64,000 nt of DNA from an uncultured Bacteroidota bacterium. GTDB lineage: Bacteria; Bacteroidota; Bacteroidia; Bacteroidales; P3. Under the pieces are notes generated by a model, which was not told the DNA's origin, ran no database searches, and saw only the letters and a list, made by a program, of their open reading frames with translations. Location: the NCBI GenBank assembly GCA_902788805.1, contig CADALO010000012.1, positions 165,406-229,405 on the forward strand, written 5' to 3'. Shown here piece after piece: positions 54,352-62,265 of this stretch (position 1 is its first letter; every line of letters begins with the position of its first letter). Both the position numbers and the translations under genes were made by a program.

Positions 54352-55197
54352 TTAAAGAAGTATAGCATCGACGATGTCGGATGCTATGACCGACGGCTGC
54401 ATACGATGTGCCGCGGCCCGGTCGCCGGCTTCGCCGTGCAGACGAACTGCAAGGGCTGCTATCTGCTGCACATTTGCAGGTTCATTGATACTGAATTCAT
54501 AATCCTTGTGCCGACGTGGATAAGCCACCGCCTGCGCCATCAGCCCCAGCGCAATGCCAGTCAGGACGTCGCCGCTGCCAGCTGTCGCCATTCCAGCATT
54601 GCCCGTCTCGTTGGTCAGAGGCTTGCAGTGTGGCGCAAAGACTTGTGTATGGTGCGCTTTCCCGACTATAACCAGATTGTGCAGGTCGGCCATCTGCTGT
54701 GGCTCGGCATCGCTGAACAAACGCTTGTACTCCATCTTGTGGGGCGTTATGATTGCACCCGAGGCCAGATGGAGCGATTCAGGGTGCTGTGCCAAGATAT
54801 TCAAGGCGTCGGCGTCAAGCACCAATCCGACGCCCGCAGACCGATGCTGCAGAAGTTCCAAGAGAGCCTTCTGCGTGGCATCGCCCGTCCCGATGCCGGG
54901 ACCGACAGCGATAGCGTCATAACGCTCCAACTGGGCCGGCAGCGACGAAAAGCAACGCTCGCCATCGTCAATCGATATCATAGCCTCCGGCACAGCCGTC
55001 TGCAGTATCTCCACGCCACAGCGCGGCGTATGCACCGTCAACAGCCCCACCCCTGCTCTCAGGCAGGCACGAGCTGCAAGCACGGCGGCACCCATCTTGC
55101 CATACGAGCCTGCGACAAGCAGCGCGTGGCCATAGTCGCCTTTATAGCTCTCGGGGTCGCGCGACGAAAGGAAAGGATAATCATTAATCGACACCAT
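54352..55197 (-). CDS. nnrD: ADP- or ATP-dependent NAD(P)H-hydrate dehydratase
   Basis: The 281-residue protein is the YjeF C-terminal (ribokinase-like) domain: YGHALLVAGSYGKMGAAVLA (about 22-41), GPGIGTGDATQKAL (about 98-111), VLDADALNILAQ, ITPHKMEYKRLF, and the catalytic NAGMATAGSGDVLTGI (about 200-215). It repairs hydrated NAD(P)H. The usual epimerase (NnrE) half is missing, so the epimerase must be coded elsewhere or be absent. It is downstream of the M16 peptidase gene, with a terminator between. Confidence 0.92.
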   Translation of the reverse strand: MVSINDYPFLSSRDPESYKGDYGHALLVAGSYGKMGAAVLAARACLRAGVGLLTVHTPRCGVEILQTAVPEAMISIDDGERCFSSLPAQLERYDAIAVGPGIGTGDATQKALLELLQHRSAGVGLVLDADALNILAQHPESLHLASGAIITPHKMEYKRLFSDAEPQQMADLHNLVIVGKAHHTQVFAPHCKPLTNETGNAGMATAGSGDVLTGIALGLMAQAVAYPRRHKDYEFSINEPANVQQIAALAVRLHGEAGDRAAAHRMQPSVIASDIVDAILL

Positions 55198-55211
55198 AAC
55201 GCAAATTATAG

Positions 55212-55244
55212 AAAAGTGGCAACACGCCTAAGCGCGTTGCCACT
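55212..55244 (-). terminator. Terminator after the M16 peptidase gene
   Basis: On the minus strand AGTGGCAACGCGC pairs with GCGTGTTGCCACT (one mismatch) and is followed by TTTT. It lies 22 bases after the stop at 55266 and just before the nnrD start. Confidence 0.75.
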
Positions 55245-55265
55245 CATAAATATCAACCATTAAAA

Positions 55266-58112
55266 TTAATTCTCAGGTTTCAGGGTACCCACCGAATAGT
55301 GGTTCAGGTCGAAGTAGCGACGAGCCAGACGCTTCATATCGTGAGTCGTCAGGCTGTTGACCATAGCCTCATAGTCGGTGATGTTAGCGTCGCGGTTCTC
55401 CTTGTAGATGTAGCTACCCATAATCTGGCCCATCCAGAAGCCGTTCTCCTGCATCTGGGTTTCACGCTCCTTGATCATCTGCAGCTTAACCTTGTTCAGA
55501 GTCTCGCGGTCGCAGCCTTTCTTGATGCACTCCTTGATCAGGTCGATGGCAGCCTTCTCAACGCTTGCGCAGTTCTCGGGGGCGCACTGCAGGTAGAAGA
55601 GCCAGCTGACTTCGCCGTCGAAATCGATATCATAGGATGCTGTTGCATAGGGGCTGTAGGTCTCGCCCATCTTCTCGCGGATAACCTCGGTGGTGCGAAT
55701 CTGCAGAGCCTCACCCAGAGCGGTGACAGCGATGCGCTCGCGAAGGTCAGCCTTGCCGGCAAAACCCTTGGTCTCACCCATAACGAGAACCATACCCTGC
55801 TTGTCGGTACCGGCCAGCGTCAGGCTGTGGTTAACGCCATTGGCCAGTTTCGGGCCCTTGTCAAGCTTAGGCTCGTTTTTCTGCTTGCCGTTGACGGGAA
55901 GGATGTTCAGATACTTGGCGATAGTCTTGATGTTCTCGTCGCTCACGTTGCCCACGAAGAAGAATATCTGGTCGCTGGCATCGGCAAAGCGCTCGCCGTA
56001 GATTTCATATACACGATCGAAGTCAATGCTCTTGACATTCTCCTCGGTCGGCATAACGACAAGGCGCGGGTTGTGGTCATAGGCCATTTCGTAGAAGTCC
56101 TTCATAAACTTGGCCTGCGGGTTGGCAGCGGCCATACGCACCTGCGTAAGCGTAGCCTCGATGTTACGGTCAAACGACTCTTTATCCTTGCGCGGAGCCT
56201 CATAGTAGAGGTCAACGAGCTGCATCATAGTCTCGATGTCTTTGGGAACGCATCTGCCGCTGAAGCCCTGGCTGGTACCACTGATATAGGGGCTGACGCT
56301 GACAGTCTTGCCCTGCAGTTTCTTGTTGAGCTGAGTGCTGCTGAAGTTGGCAATACCGGCGTCATCGACAAACTCAGCCACATTGCCTACCATAAAGGCC
56401 TCTTTGTCTGCATAGAGTGCCGAGCCGCCATTGGCGAAGCTGCGCATCTGGATTTCATCCTCCTTGTAGTTGGTCTTCTTCACAACGAAGCGGACGCCGT
56501 TAGGCAGAACATACTCAGTATAGTCGAGCACAGCGTTCTTCGAAAGAACCACAGGCTCCACATCCTTCACATCCTTGTCGAAGAGAGGCTCGTCCTTGTA
56601 GGTGTCAACCCAAGGCTCGGTCTGCTCTTTCTTGCTGTCGGCAACGATTTTCAGGATGGCGTCCTTGGTGGGAACGTTGTAGCCGTCGCGCTGGGGAGCG
56701 GTGAGCACAAACACCAGGTTCTCGTCGGTGATCCAGTCTTTCACGACATTGTTGACCTCTTCGAGAGTGATTTCGGGGACAAATTCGCGGGCATAGGCGT
56801 CTTCCTGGCGGATGCCGGGGATGACGTCGCCTTCAAGGTAGTGCTGCGTATACTCGTCGGCGAAGGCGTTGCTCTGGGTCTTGTTGAGCTCCTTGGCAGC
56901 CTTGCGGTAGCTTTCCAGCAGGCTCTCCTTGGCGCGATCCAACTCGGTCTGCAGGAAACCGTGCTCGTCAACGCGCTTCATCTCCTTGAGCAGCATAGCG
57001 GTAGCCTCTTCAATGCGGTTGTCTTTCGGGAAGGCAGTCAGAACAGCGCAGTCGAGCTTGGCGAGGAAGCTGCCATAGCCGCCACCGGCATAGAGGAACG
57101 GAGCGGTGGCCTTCTCAGCCATCTCGGCAAAACGAGCGTTGATGATATTCTCGGCCAGGTTGCGCACCAGCATCTGACGGTAATCGCCGACGGTGCCCTT
57201 CGGGGCCTGGGTGTGCTTCCAGAACATCTGGATGTTGGCCGACGAAGCCTCCTTGTCGGTAGCGATGGCTACGAGGGGCTCCTTGTTGTCAGGAACATTG
57301 TAGTAGGGACGCTGCTTCGGGTTGGCAGGCATCTTGTTGTCGGTGAAGTACTCCTTCACCTTGGCCTCCATCTGGTCGACATCGATGTCGCCAACGATGA
57401 TGACGGCCTCCAGATCGGGACGATACCAGTCCTTATAGAAGCGGACGATGGTTTCGGGCTTGAAGTTGAGGAGGATTTCCTCGGTTCCGATAGGCATACG
57501 GTTGGCATAGCGCGAATCCTTGAACATCACAGGCCAGTACTGCTTCTGCAGACGGTCCTGGGCGCCCAAGCTGCCGCGCCACTCCTCGATAATGACACCG
57601 CGCTCGGCGTCGATTTCCTTGGGATCCATCAACAGCTTGCTTGCCCAGCCGTCGAGAATCTTCATACCCATCTCAAGCATTTCGGCATCGTTGGGCATAT
57701 TGACGTAGTAGACAGTCTGGTCAAAGCTTGTGTAAGCGTTGACGTGGCCGCCAAACTGCACGCCCTTGGCCTGCAGCTTGCTGATCAGCTCATTGTGCGG
57801 ATAGTACTCCGTGCCGTTGAAAGCCATATGCTCGGTGAAGTGAGCGAGACCCAGCTGGTCTTCGTCCTCGAGGATAGAACCAGCGTTGATGGCCAGACGG
57901 AACTGCACACGGCCTTCGGGTTTCTTGTTGGCGCGGATGTAGTAGGTCAAGCCGTTGTCAAGCTTGCCGATGCGCACCTTCTTGTCGACAGGGACCTTAG
58001 CGGTGAGATCCGATTTTTTCTCCTTCTTGCTGCCAACGCCGCCCAGCTGAGCAAAGCTCATACCGGCGGTTGCAAACAAAAACAGGAACAGAATAAAAAT
58101 TTGTTTCTTCAT
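55266..58112 (-). CDS. M16 family (insulinase/pitrilysin) metallopeptidase
   Basis: The 948-residue protein has a signal peptide (1-21, GMSFAQ) and two M16 halves. The zinc motif HFTEH is at 91-95, with the distant Glu in RGVIIEEWRG (about 168-177). The second half (from about residue 520, YVLPNGVRFVVKKTN) lacks HxxEH, as usual for the inactive partner domain. It acts in the periplasm or at the outer membrane on short peptides. Expressed from a textbook promoter at 58166-58196 and closed by a terminator, so monocistronic. Confidence 0.95.
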   Translation of the reverse strand: MKKQIFILFLFLFATAGMSFAQLGGVGSKKEKKSDLTAKVPVDKKVRIGKLDNGLTYYIRANKKPEGRVQFRLAINAGSILEDEDQLGLAHFTEHMAFNGTEYYPHNELISKLQAKGVQFGGHVNAYTSFDQTVYYVNMPNDAEMLEMGMKILDGWASKLLMDPKEIDAERGVIIEEWRGSLGAQDRLQKQYWPVMFKDSRYANRMPIGTEEILLNFKPETIVRFYKDWYRPDLEAVIIVGDIDVDQMEAKVKEYFTDNKMPANPKQRPYYNVPDNKEPLVAIATDKEASSANIQMFWKHTQAPKGTVGDYRQMLVRNLAENIINARFAEMAEKATAPFLYAGGGYGSFLAKLDCAVLTAFPKDNRIEEATAMLLKEMKRVDEHGFLQTELDRAKESLLESYRKAAKELNKTQSNAFADEYTQHYLEGDVIPGIRQEDAYAREFVPEITLEEVNNVVKDWITDENLVFVLTAPQRDGYNVPTKDAILKIVADSKKEQTEPWVDTYKDEPLFDKDVKDVEPVVLSKNAVLDYTEYVLPNGVRFVVKKTNYKEDEIQMRSFANGGSALYADKEAFMVGNVAEFVDDAGIANFSSTQLNKKLQGKTVSVSPYISGTSQGFSGRCVPKDIETMMQLVDLYYEAPRKDKESFDRNIEATLTQVRMAAANPQAKFMKDFYEMAYDHNPRLVVMPTEENVKSIDFDRVYEIYGERFADASDQIFFFVGNVSDENIKTIAKYLNILPVNGKQKNEPKLDKGPKLANGVNHSLTLAGTDKQGMVLVMGETKGFAGKADLRERIAVTALGEALQIRTTEVIREKMGETYSPYATASYDIDFDGEVSWLFYLQCAPENCASVEKAAIDLIKECIKKGCDRETLNKVKLQMIKERETQMQENGFWMGQIMGSYIYKENRDANITDYEAMVNSLTTHDMKRLARRYFDLNHYSVGTLKPEN

Positions 58113-58165
58113 TTTGTGATTGTTTTTTAATATATTAAATTAAATTCCGATATTTTCGCAAATTG

Positions 58166-58196
58166 CAAAAATACACCTTTTTATTCATCCGACAAA
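58166..58196 (-). promoter_or_regulatory. Bacteroidota promoter for the M16 peptidase gene
   Basis: On the minus strand: TTTG (58196-58193), 19 bases, TATTTTTG (58173-58166). Exact consensus, 53 bases before the start at 58112. Confidence 0.85.
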
Positions 58197-58331
58197 AAAA
58201 TTAACATTCATTTATAATAAAAATGCACTTATAAGACGTTTGAGAAATCAAAAATCTTACAACCTGCCACAAATTTTTTTGAACATTTTTCGCCTCTCAC
58301 GCAACCCACTGCAAATCAATACTCTCTCCAC

Positions 58332-58448
58332 ACCAACACCGTTTGATGTCCGCTTGTTGTCCGCTTGTTGTCCGCTTGTTGTCCGCTTTAAAAGCGGACA
58401 ACAAGCGGACAACAAGCGGACAACAAGCGGACAACAGACGGACTTGGT
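58332..58448. repeat. Iteron palindrome 5 (TTGTCCGCT type, 117 bp)
   Basis: It has four TGTTGTCCGCT-type units per arm around the single central A at 58390, the same length and centre as element 3. The ends are ACCAACACCGTT and, inverted, ACCAAGTCCGTC, so the outer 12 bases are not perfectly symmetrical. The first left unit is TGATGTCCGCT and is not mirrored. Confidence 0.95.
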
Positions 58449-58455
58449 ATAAGGG

Positions 58456-58491
58456 AAACCCCACGCTGAGTCGGGCTTGGCGTGGGGTTTT
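58456..58491 (-). terminator. Stem-loop downstream of cdaA
   Basis: AAACCCCACGC pairs with GCGTGGGGTTT across a 13-base loop, 78 bases after the cdaA stop. It can end transcripts from the right and sits immediately beside palindrome 5. Confidence 0.7.
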
Positions 58492-58568
58492 AACGATGGC
58501 GTGCCGACGGCACACTTATTAGTTTAAAGTATCATTAAATTTCCTGTCCTTTCAGGGGAAACGGGAGG

Positions 58569-59351
58569 TCACAGCGCCGACTCGAGATAGTGGCGCAGCT
58601 GTACCGGTGTGACGTCGTGGTGGATCTGGCCGCCGACGGCGTAGGAGATGGCTCCGGTCTCTTCGCTCACGATGACGGAAATGACGTCGAGCTGCTCCGT
58701 CACGCCGATGGCCGAGCGGTGACGCAGGCCCAAGTTGGGGTCGATACTGTTGTTTGACGAGACGGGCAGGATGCAGCGGGCGGCGACGACCTGGTTGCCT
58801 TTGACGAGCACCGCGCCGTCGTGGAGAGGCGAATTCTTGAAGAAGAGGGTCTCGAGCAGGGCCGACGAGACGACAGCGTCGATGCGTTCGCCCGTCGCCG
58901 CGATGTCGCCCACTTCGTTCTGGCGTATGAAGACGATGAGCGCGCCGGTCTTGCTCTGCGACATATGCATACAAGCCTGGATGTAGGGTTCAAGCTCTAT
59001 GCCGTTTTTCTGGTCGCTCACACTCTTCTTCCAGAAGCGGAACCGCTTGCGGATGTTGTCGCCGTCGATGCTGGTCTTGGTGCCCACCATCAGCAGGAAC
59101 TTGCGTATTTCGGGCTGGAACACAATGATGAGCAGTATCAATCCGATGGATATAAACTGACCCAAGATGGTGGAGGTGAGCCGCATACCTATGAGCGACG
59201 ACACTTGCCACAGAATGTAGATGATGACTACGGCCCAGAAGATGCGGAGCACATTGGTGCCCCGGACGGCCTTGTAGATCTGGTAGGCAAGAAAGGCGAC
59301 AAGGATGATGTCGATGATGTCTACGAAAGTGATTGTTGGTAAGCCTTGCAT
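58569..59351 (-). CDS. cdaA: Diadenylate cyclase CdaA
   Basis: The 260-residue protein has three N-terminal membrane helices (about 10-30, 35-55, 62-80) and a DAC domain: HDGAVLVKGNQVVAARC with the DGA motif (about 180) and LGLRHRSAIGVTE with RHR (about 212). It makes the second messenger c-di-AMP from two ATP. Its neighbour on the same strand is folP (32 bases upstream); in many Bacteroidota folP and cdaA are paired. No CdaR partner is present. Confidence 0.95.
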   Translation of the reverse strand: MQGLPTITFVDIIDIILVAFLAYQIYKAVRGTNVLRIFWAVVIIYILWQVSSLIGMRLTSTILGQFISIGLILLIIVFQPEIRKFLLMVGTKTSIDGDNIRKRFRFWKKSVSDQKNGIELEPYIQACMHMSQSKTGALIVFIRQNEVGDIAATGERIDAVVSSALLETLFFKNSPLHDGAVLVKGNQVVAARCILPVSSNNSIDPNLGLRHRSAIGVTEQLDVISVIVSEETGAISYAVGGQIHHDVTPVQLRHYLESAL

Positions 59352-59383
59352 TATTGTTTGAGGATTGTAGGTTCGTTTAAGAT

Positions 59384-60259
59384 TTATTCAGTTAGTTTCA
59401 TTATCACGTCTATCGTCTGCCGTGCGGCGCGGACGTCGTGAACGCGGAGCATTTGGGCTCCCTGGCGCAGCGCGGCGGCGTGGAGGGCTATGGTGCCGGC
59501 GAGGGCATCATCGGGGGTAGTGCCGAGCAGCTTGTATATCATCGATTTGCGCGACAGCGCCACAAGCAACGGGTTGTTGGGGAAGAGCGTGCGCAACTCC
59601 CCTAGCCTGTCGAGCAGACGATAGTTCTGGTCGAGGTTTTTGGAGAAGCCGAAGCCTGGGTCTATTATCACGTCGCGGACACCCATTTCGTGCAGCCGCG
59701 CATTGAGCGCAGAGAGTCGTTTCACCACGTCGGCGGTGATGTCGACAGGGCCGTCGGCTGGCAGATGGGCTATGCCGGCAGGGTCGGTAGCCGTGCCGTA
59801 AGGGTTGTGCATCAGAACATAAGGCGTGCGCAAGTCGGCCACGGTAGGGAACATATCCGGGTCGAAGGCACCGCCGCCTATGTCGTTAACGATGTCGGCA
59901 CCGGCCTCGACAGCGGCACGTGCGGGCAGCGAGAAGCAGGTGTCGACCGAGATGACCGCCTGAGGCAACTCGCGGCGCACGGCAGTAACGGCAGCCGACA
60001 GGCGGCGAGCCTCTTCGTCGGGCTCCAGCAACTGGGCTCCGGGACGGGTGGACACCACACCGATATCGATGATGTCGGCGCCATCGTCGGCCATCTGTAC
60101 GGCGTGTTCAACAAGCTGTGCCTCACCGATGTAGCGGCCGCCATCGTAGAACGAGTCGGGCGTGGCATTGAGGATGCCCATCACTGCCGGTCGCTCGTAG
60201 CAGACAAGGCGGTCGCCGCAGCATATCGAGAATGATGAAAAAGAATTATTTTCGCTCAT
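59384..60259 (-). CDS. folP: Dihydropteroate synthase
   Basis: The 291-residue protein shows MGILNATPDSFYDGGRY (27-43), DIGVVSTRPGAQ (about 67-78, the pABA-site loop), ISVDTCFSLPARAAVEAGADIVND, and DPGFGFSKNLDQNYRLL (about 198-214). It joins pABA to dihydropterin pyrophosphate and is the sulfonamide target. The first 20 residues (MSENNSFSSFSICCGDRLV) are a slightly long leader. The start is one base from a 15-bp inverted repeat shared with the divergent DUF1599 gene. Confidence 0.96.
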   Translation of the reverse strand: MSENNSFSSFSICCGDRLVCYERPAVMGILNATPDSFYDGGRYIGEAQLVEHAVQMADDGADIIDIGVVSTRPGAQLLEPDEEARRLSAAVTAVRRELPQAVISVDTCFSLPARAAVEAGADIVNDIGGGAFDPDMFPTVADLRTPYVLMHNPYGTATDPAGIAHLPADGPVDITADVVKRLSALNARLHEMGVRDVIIDPGFGFSKNLDQNYRLLDRLGELRTLFPNNPLLVALSRKSMIYKLLGTTPDDALAGTIALHAAALRQGAQMLRVHDVRAARQTIDVIMKLTE

Positions 60260-60296
60260 AACAATAAAAGAACGCTATTGTCGTTCTTTTATTGTT
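60260..60296. promoter_or_regulatory. Perfect 15-bp inverted repeat between folP and the DUF1599 gene
   Basis: AACAATAAAAGAACG and its exact reverse complement are separated by 7 bases. It lies directly before the folP ATG on one side and 12 bases before the DUF1599 ATG on the other. It can act as an operator or as a hairpin in either leader. No TAnnTTTG promoter was found in the 49-base gap. Confidence 0.6.
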
Positions 60297-60308
60297 TAAA
60301 TTGAATCA

Positions 60309-60881
60309 ATGACACGCACAGAACAAGAATTTGAGAAAGAAACAAAGTGTTGCAGAGACATTTACGAGAAGAAGACTCGTGACTACGGCACATCGTGGCG
60401 CATACTGCGCCTGCCGTCGCTGACCGACCAGATTTTCATCAAGGCCAACCGCATACGCAGCATCGAGGAGACCGGCGAGAACAAGATAGGCGACGACGTG
60501 CGGGGCGAGTATATAGCTATGGTCAACTATGCTGTTATGGCCCTGATACAGCAGGAGCTGGGAAGCGGAGAACTGAGAACGGAGAGCGGAGACAGTATGG
60601 AGCTGCCGTTGGAAAGGGCTATGGAGCTGTATGACAAGCACCTGGGACGCACCGTAAAGCTGATGCTCGACAAGAACCACGACTACGGCGAGGCCTGGCG
60701 CCAGATGCGCGTCAGCTCGATGACCGACCTGATACTGATGAAGCTGAAACGCATCAAACAGATTGAGGACAACGACGGCAAGACGCTTATTTCGGAAGGC
60801 GTAGAGGGCGGATATATGGACATAATCAACTATTCGCTTTTCTGCCTTATCAGACTTGATGAACTGAGAACGGAGAACTGA
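60309..60881 (+). CDS. DUF1599 family protein with repeat-derived linker and tail
   Basis: The 190-residue protein contains two similar halves: residues 1-84 with DYGTSWRILRLPSLTDQIF, and residues 100-186 with DYGEAWRQMRVSSMTDLIL. This is the DUF1599 duplication (nucleotide pyrophosphohydrolase-like helices, function unknown). The linker GSGELRTESGDSME (85-98) and the last residues ELRTEN, including the stop codon, are coded by heptamer repeats. Divergent from folP with a shared inverted repeat between. Confidence 0.9.
   Translation: MTRTEQEFEKETKCCRDIYEKKTRDYGTSWRILRLPSLTDQIFIKANRIRSIEETGENKIGDDVRGEYIAMVNYAVMALIQQELGSGELRTESGDSMELPLERAMELYDKHLGRTVKLMLDKNHDYGEAWRQMRVSSMTDLILMKLKRIKQIEDNDGKTLISEGVEGGYMDIINYSLFCLIRLDELRTEN
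60563..60593. repeat. Heptamer-repeat insertion between the two DUF1599 halves
   Basis: Consecutive heptamers AGCGGAGA-type, ACTGAGA, ACGGAGA and GCGGAGA code for the linker GELRTESGD. The same units are found in uvrA. Confidence 0.85.
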
Positions 60882-60892
60882 GAACCGAGAAC
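60861..60892. repeat. Heptamer repeat that supplies the stop of the DUF1599 gene
   Basis: ACTGAGA, ACGGAGA, ACTGAGA, ACCGAGA follow each other. The TGA inside the third unit is the stop codon. The array runs straight into the octamer array downstream. Confidence 0.8.
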
Positions 60893-60977
60893 CTTTTCAA
60901 CCTTTTAACCCTTTAAACCTTTAAACCTTTTTAAACCTTTAAACCTTTACAACCCTTTAACCCTTTACAACCCTTAA
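60890..60977. repeat. Octamer-like array (CCTTTAAA / CCCTTTAA)
   Basis: Ten or so units of ACCTTTAA / CCCTTTAA / CCTTTACA type fill nearly the whole gap between the DUF1599 and DoxX-like genes and end 3 bases before the next ATG. Confidence 0.85.
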
Positions 60978-60980
60978 ATA

Positions 60981-62159
60981 ATGATAAAAGAAACTAAAAC
61001 GACCAAAGTGTTGAACATCATAGCCCGCTGGTTTGTGGGTCTGGTGTTCCTGTTTTCGAGTTTTACCAAAGGCGTCGACCCGCTGGGCACGGCCTACAAG
61101 GTAGAGGAATATATGTCGGCGTGGAGCTTCGGCGGCCTCTCGTTCGAGTGGGCTATGCCGCTGGCGCCGTTCCTGTCGATGGCACTTATCACCGCCGAGT
61201 TTATGGTGGGCATAATGATGCTTACCGGCGCGTTCCGCAAGCTGGGTGCCTGGCTGCTGCTGTTGATGATGGTTTTCTTCACCGGCACCACGCTCTTCGA
61301 CGCCATCACCAACAAGGTGAGCGACTGCGGATGCTTCGGCGACTTCTGGAAACTTACCAACTGGCAGACGTTCTGGAAGAATGTGGTTCTCGACGTACCC
61401 ACGGTGTACATCTTCCTCACCCGCCGCTGGCCGCGCAGAAAGAGATTTGAGAGAGACCTGCTCGTCTGCCTTGCAGCCATAGCAGCAATGGTCATCTTCG
61501 GCCTTTACAACATCAACAATGAGCCCGTGCTTGACTTCCGTCCGTGGAAGGTGGGCAACCAGATGATAGCCAACCTCGAGGAGGGCTTGGAGACCACCAA
61601 CCAGGTGACTTACAAGAACCTTGAGACAGGCGAGTTCAAGACAATGGATTCGAAAGAACTTATGGAATGCTATGCTGCCGACCCCGACTGGGGCAGCAAG
61701 TGGGAATGGATTGGCACCAGCACCGTCAGCCCCTACGAGATACGCGACCCTAAGAACGACAGCGTCGTGTCGTTCCCTGTCAATGACGCAGACAATGAGG
61801 ACTTCACCTTCGACCTTATCGGTGCCGTCGACGGTCCTGTGCTGCTCTGCACCATTCACCATATCAACGATGTCAATGAGCGAGGCGTCAAGGCCATTGC
61901 CGAGATGAAGCAGCTGGCTATGGAACGCGACATCCGCTTTGCCGTCATCAGCAACGCCGAGCAGAGCGATCTGCTGCAGTTCCTCTATGGCAACACGCTG
62001 ATGGACGTGGAATACTACTTCGGCGACGAGAAGGCACTTGAGGCAATGATACGCAGCAACCCCGGCTTCGTACTGATGCATAACGCCACCGTCAAAGGCA
62101 AATGGCACTACAAGAACGTCGACAAAATCAAAGACTACCCCTTTGAAGTGGAAGAATAA
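60981..62159 (+). CDS. DoxX-like membrane protein with thioredoxin-like C-terminal domain
   Basis: The 392-residue protein has four membrane helices in the first 150 residues (DoxX/MauE type: RWFVGLVFLFSSFTKGVDPL at 13-32, then CGCFGDFWKLTNWQTF near 106-121 in a loop), a fifth helix near 160-175, and a soluble C-terminal half. That half (about 270-385, GAVDGPVLLCTIHHINDVNE, AVISNAEQSDL) looks like a thioredoxin-like fold without a CxxC. It belongs to a Bacteroidota group of unknown role, possibly redox or envelope related. The start is preceded only by repeat sequence. Confidence 0.8.
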   Translation: MIKETKTTKVLNIIARWFVGLVFLFSSFTKGVDPLGTAYKVEEYMSAWSFGGLSFEWAMPLAPFLSMALITAEFMVGIMMLTGAFRKLGAWLLLLMMVFFTGTTLFDAITNKVSDCGCFGDFWKLTNWQTFWKNVVLDVPTVYIFLTRRWPRRKRFERDLLVCLAAIAAMVIFGLYNINNEPVLDFRPWKVGNQMIANLEEGLETTNQVTYKNLETGEFKTMDSKELMECYAADPDWGSKWEWIGTSTVSPYEIRDPKNDSVVSFPVNDADNEDFTFDLIGAVDGPVLLCTIHHINDVNERGVKAIAEMKQLAMERDIRFAVISNAEQSDLLQFLYGNTLMDVEYYFGDEKALEAMIRSNPGFVLMHNATVKGKWHYKNVDKIKDYPFEVEE

Positions 62160-62162
62160 CGC

Positions 62163-62265
62163 CCCCCCCTCAAACCCTTTAACCCTCAAAACCTTTAACC
62201 CTCAAACCCTTTAACCCTCAAACCTTTTAAACCTTTTAAACCCTTCAAACCCTTCAACCCCTAAA
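62163..62265. repeat. Octamer-like array (CCCTCAAA / CCCTTTAA)
   Basis: Twelve or so units (CCCTCAAA, CCCTTTAA, CCTTTTAAA, CCCTTCAAA) fill the entire gap between two genes, starting at a run of eight C (62162-62169). It is the inverse complement of the unit type at 40.8 kb. Confidence 0.88.

Larger units (their letters stand above)
58113..58568. other. Intergenic region with promoter and palindromic element
   Basis: The 456 bases between the M16 gene and cdaA (both leftward) hold the M16 promoter near 58166-58196, an AT-rich part, the iteron palindrome 5 and a stem-loop terminator for the cdaA side. No gene is seen. Confidence 0.65.

Noticed and set aside
55299..58130. A 943-codon open frame on the plus strand
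   Set aside because: It is the mirror of the M16 peptidase gene, which has a signal peptide, zinc motif, promoter and terminator.
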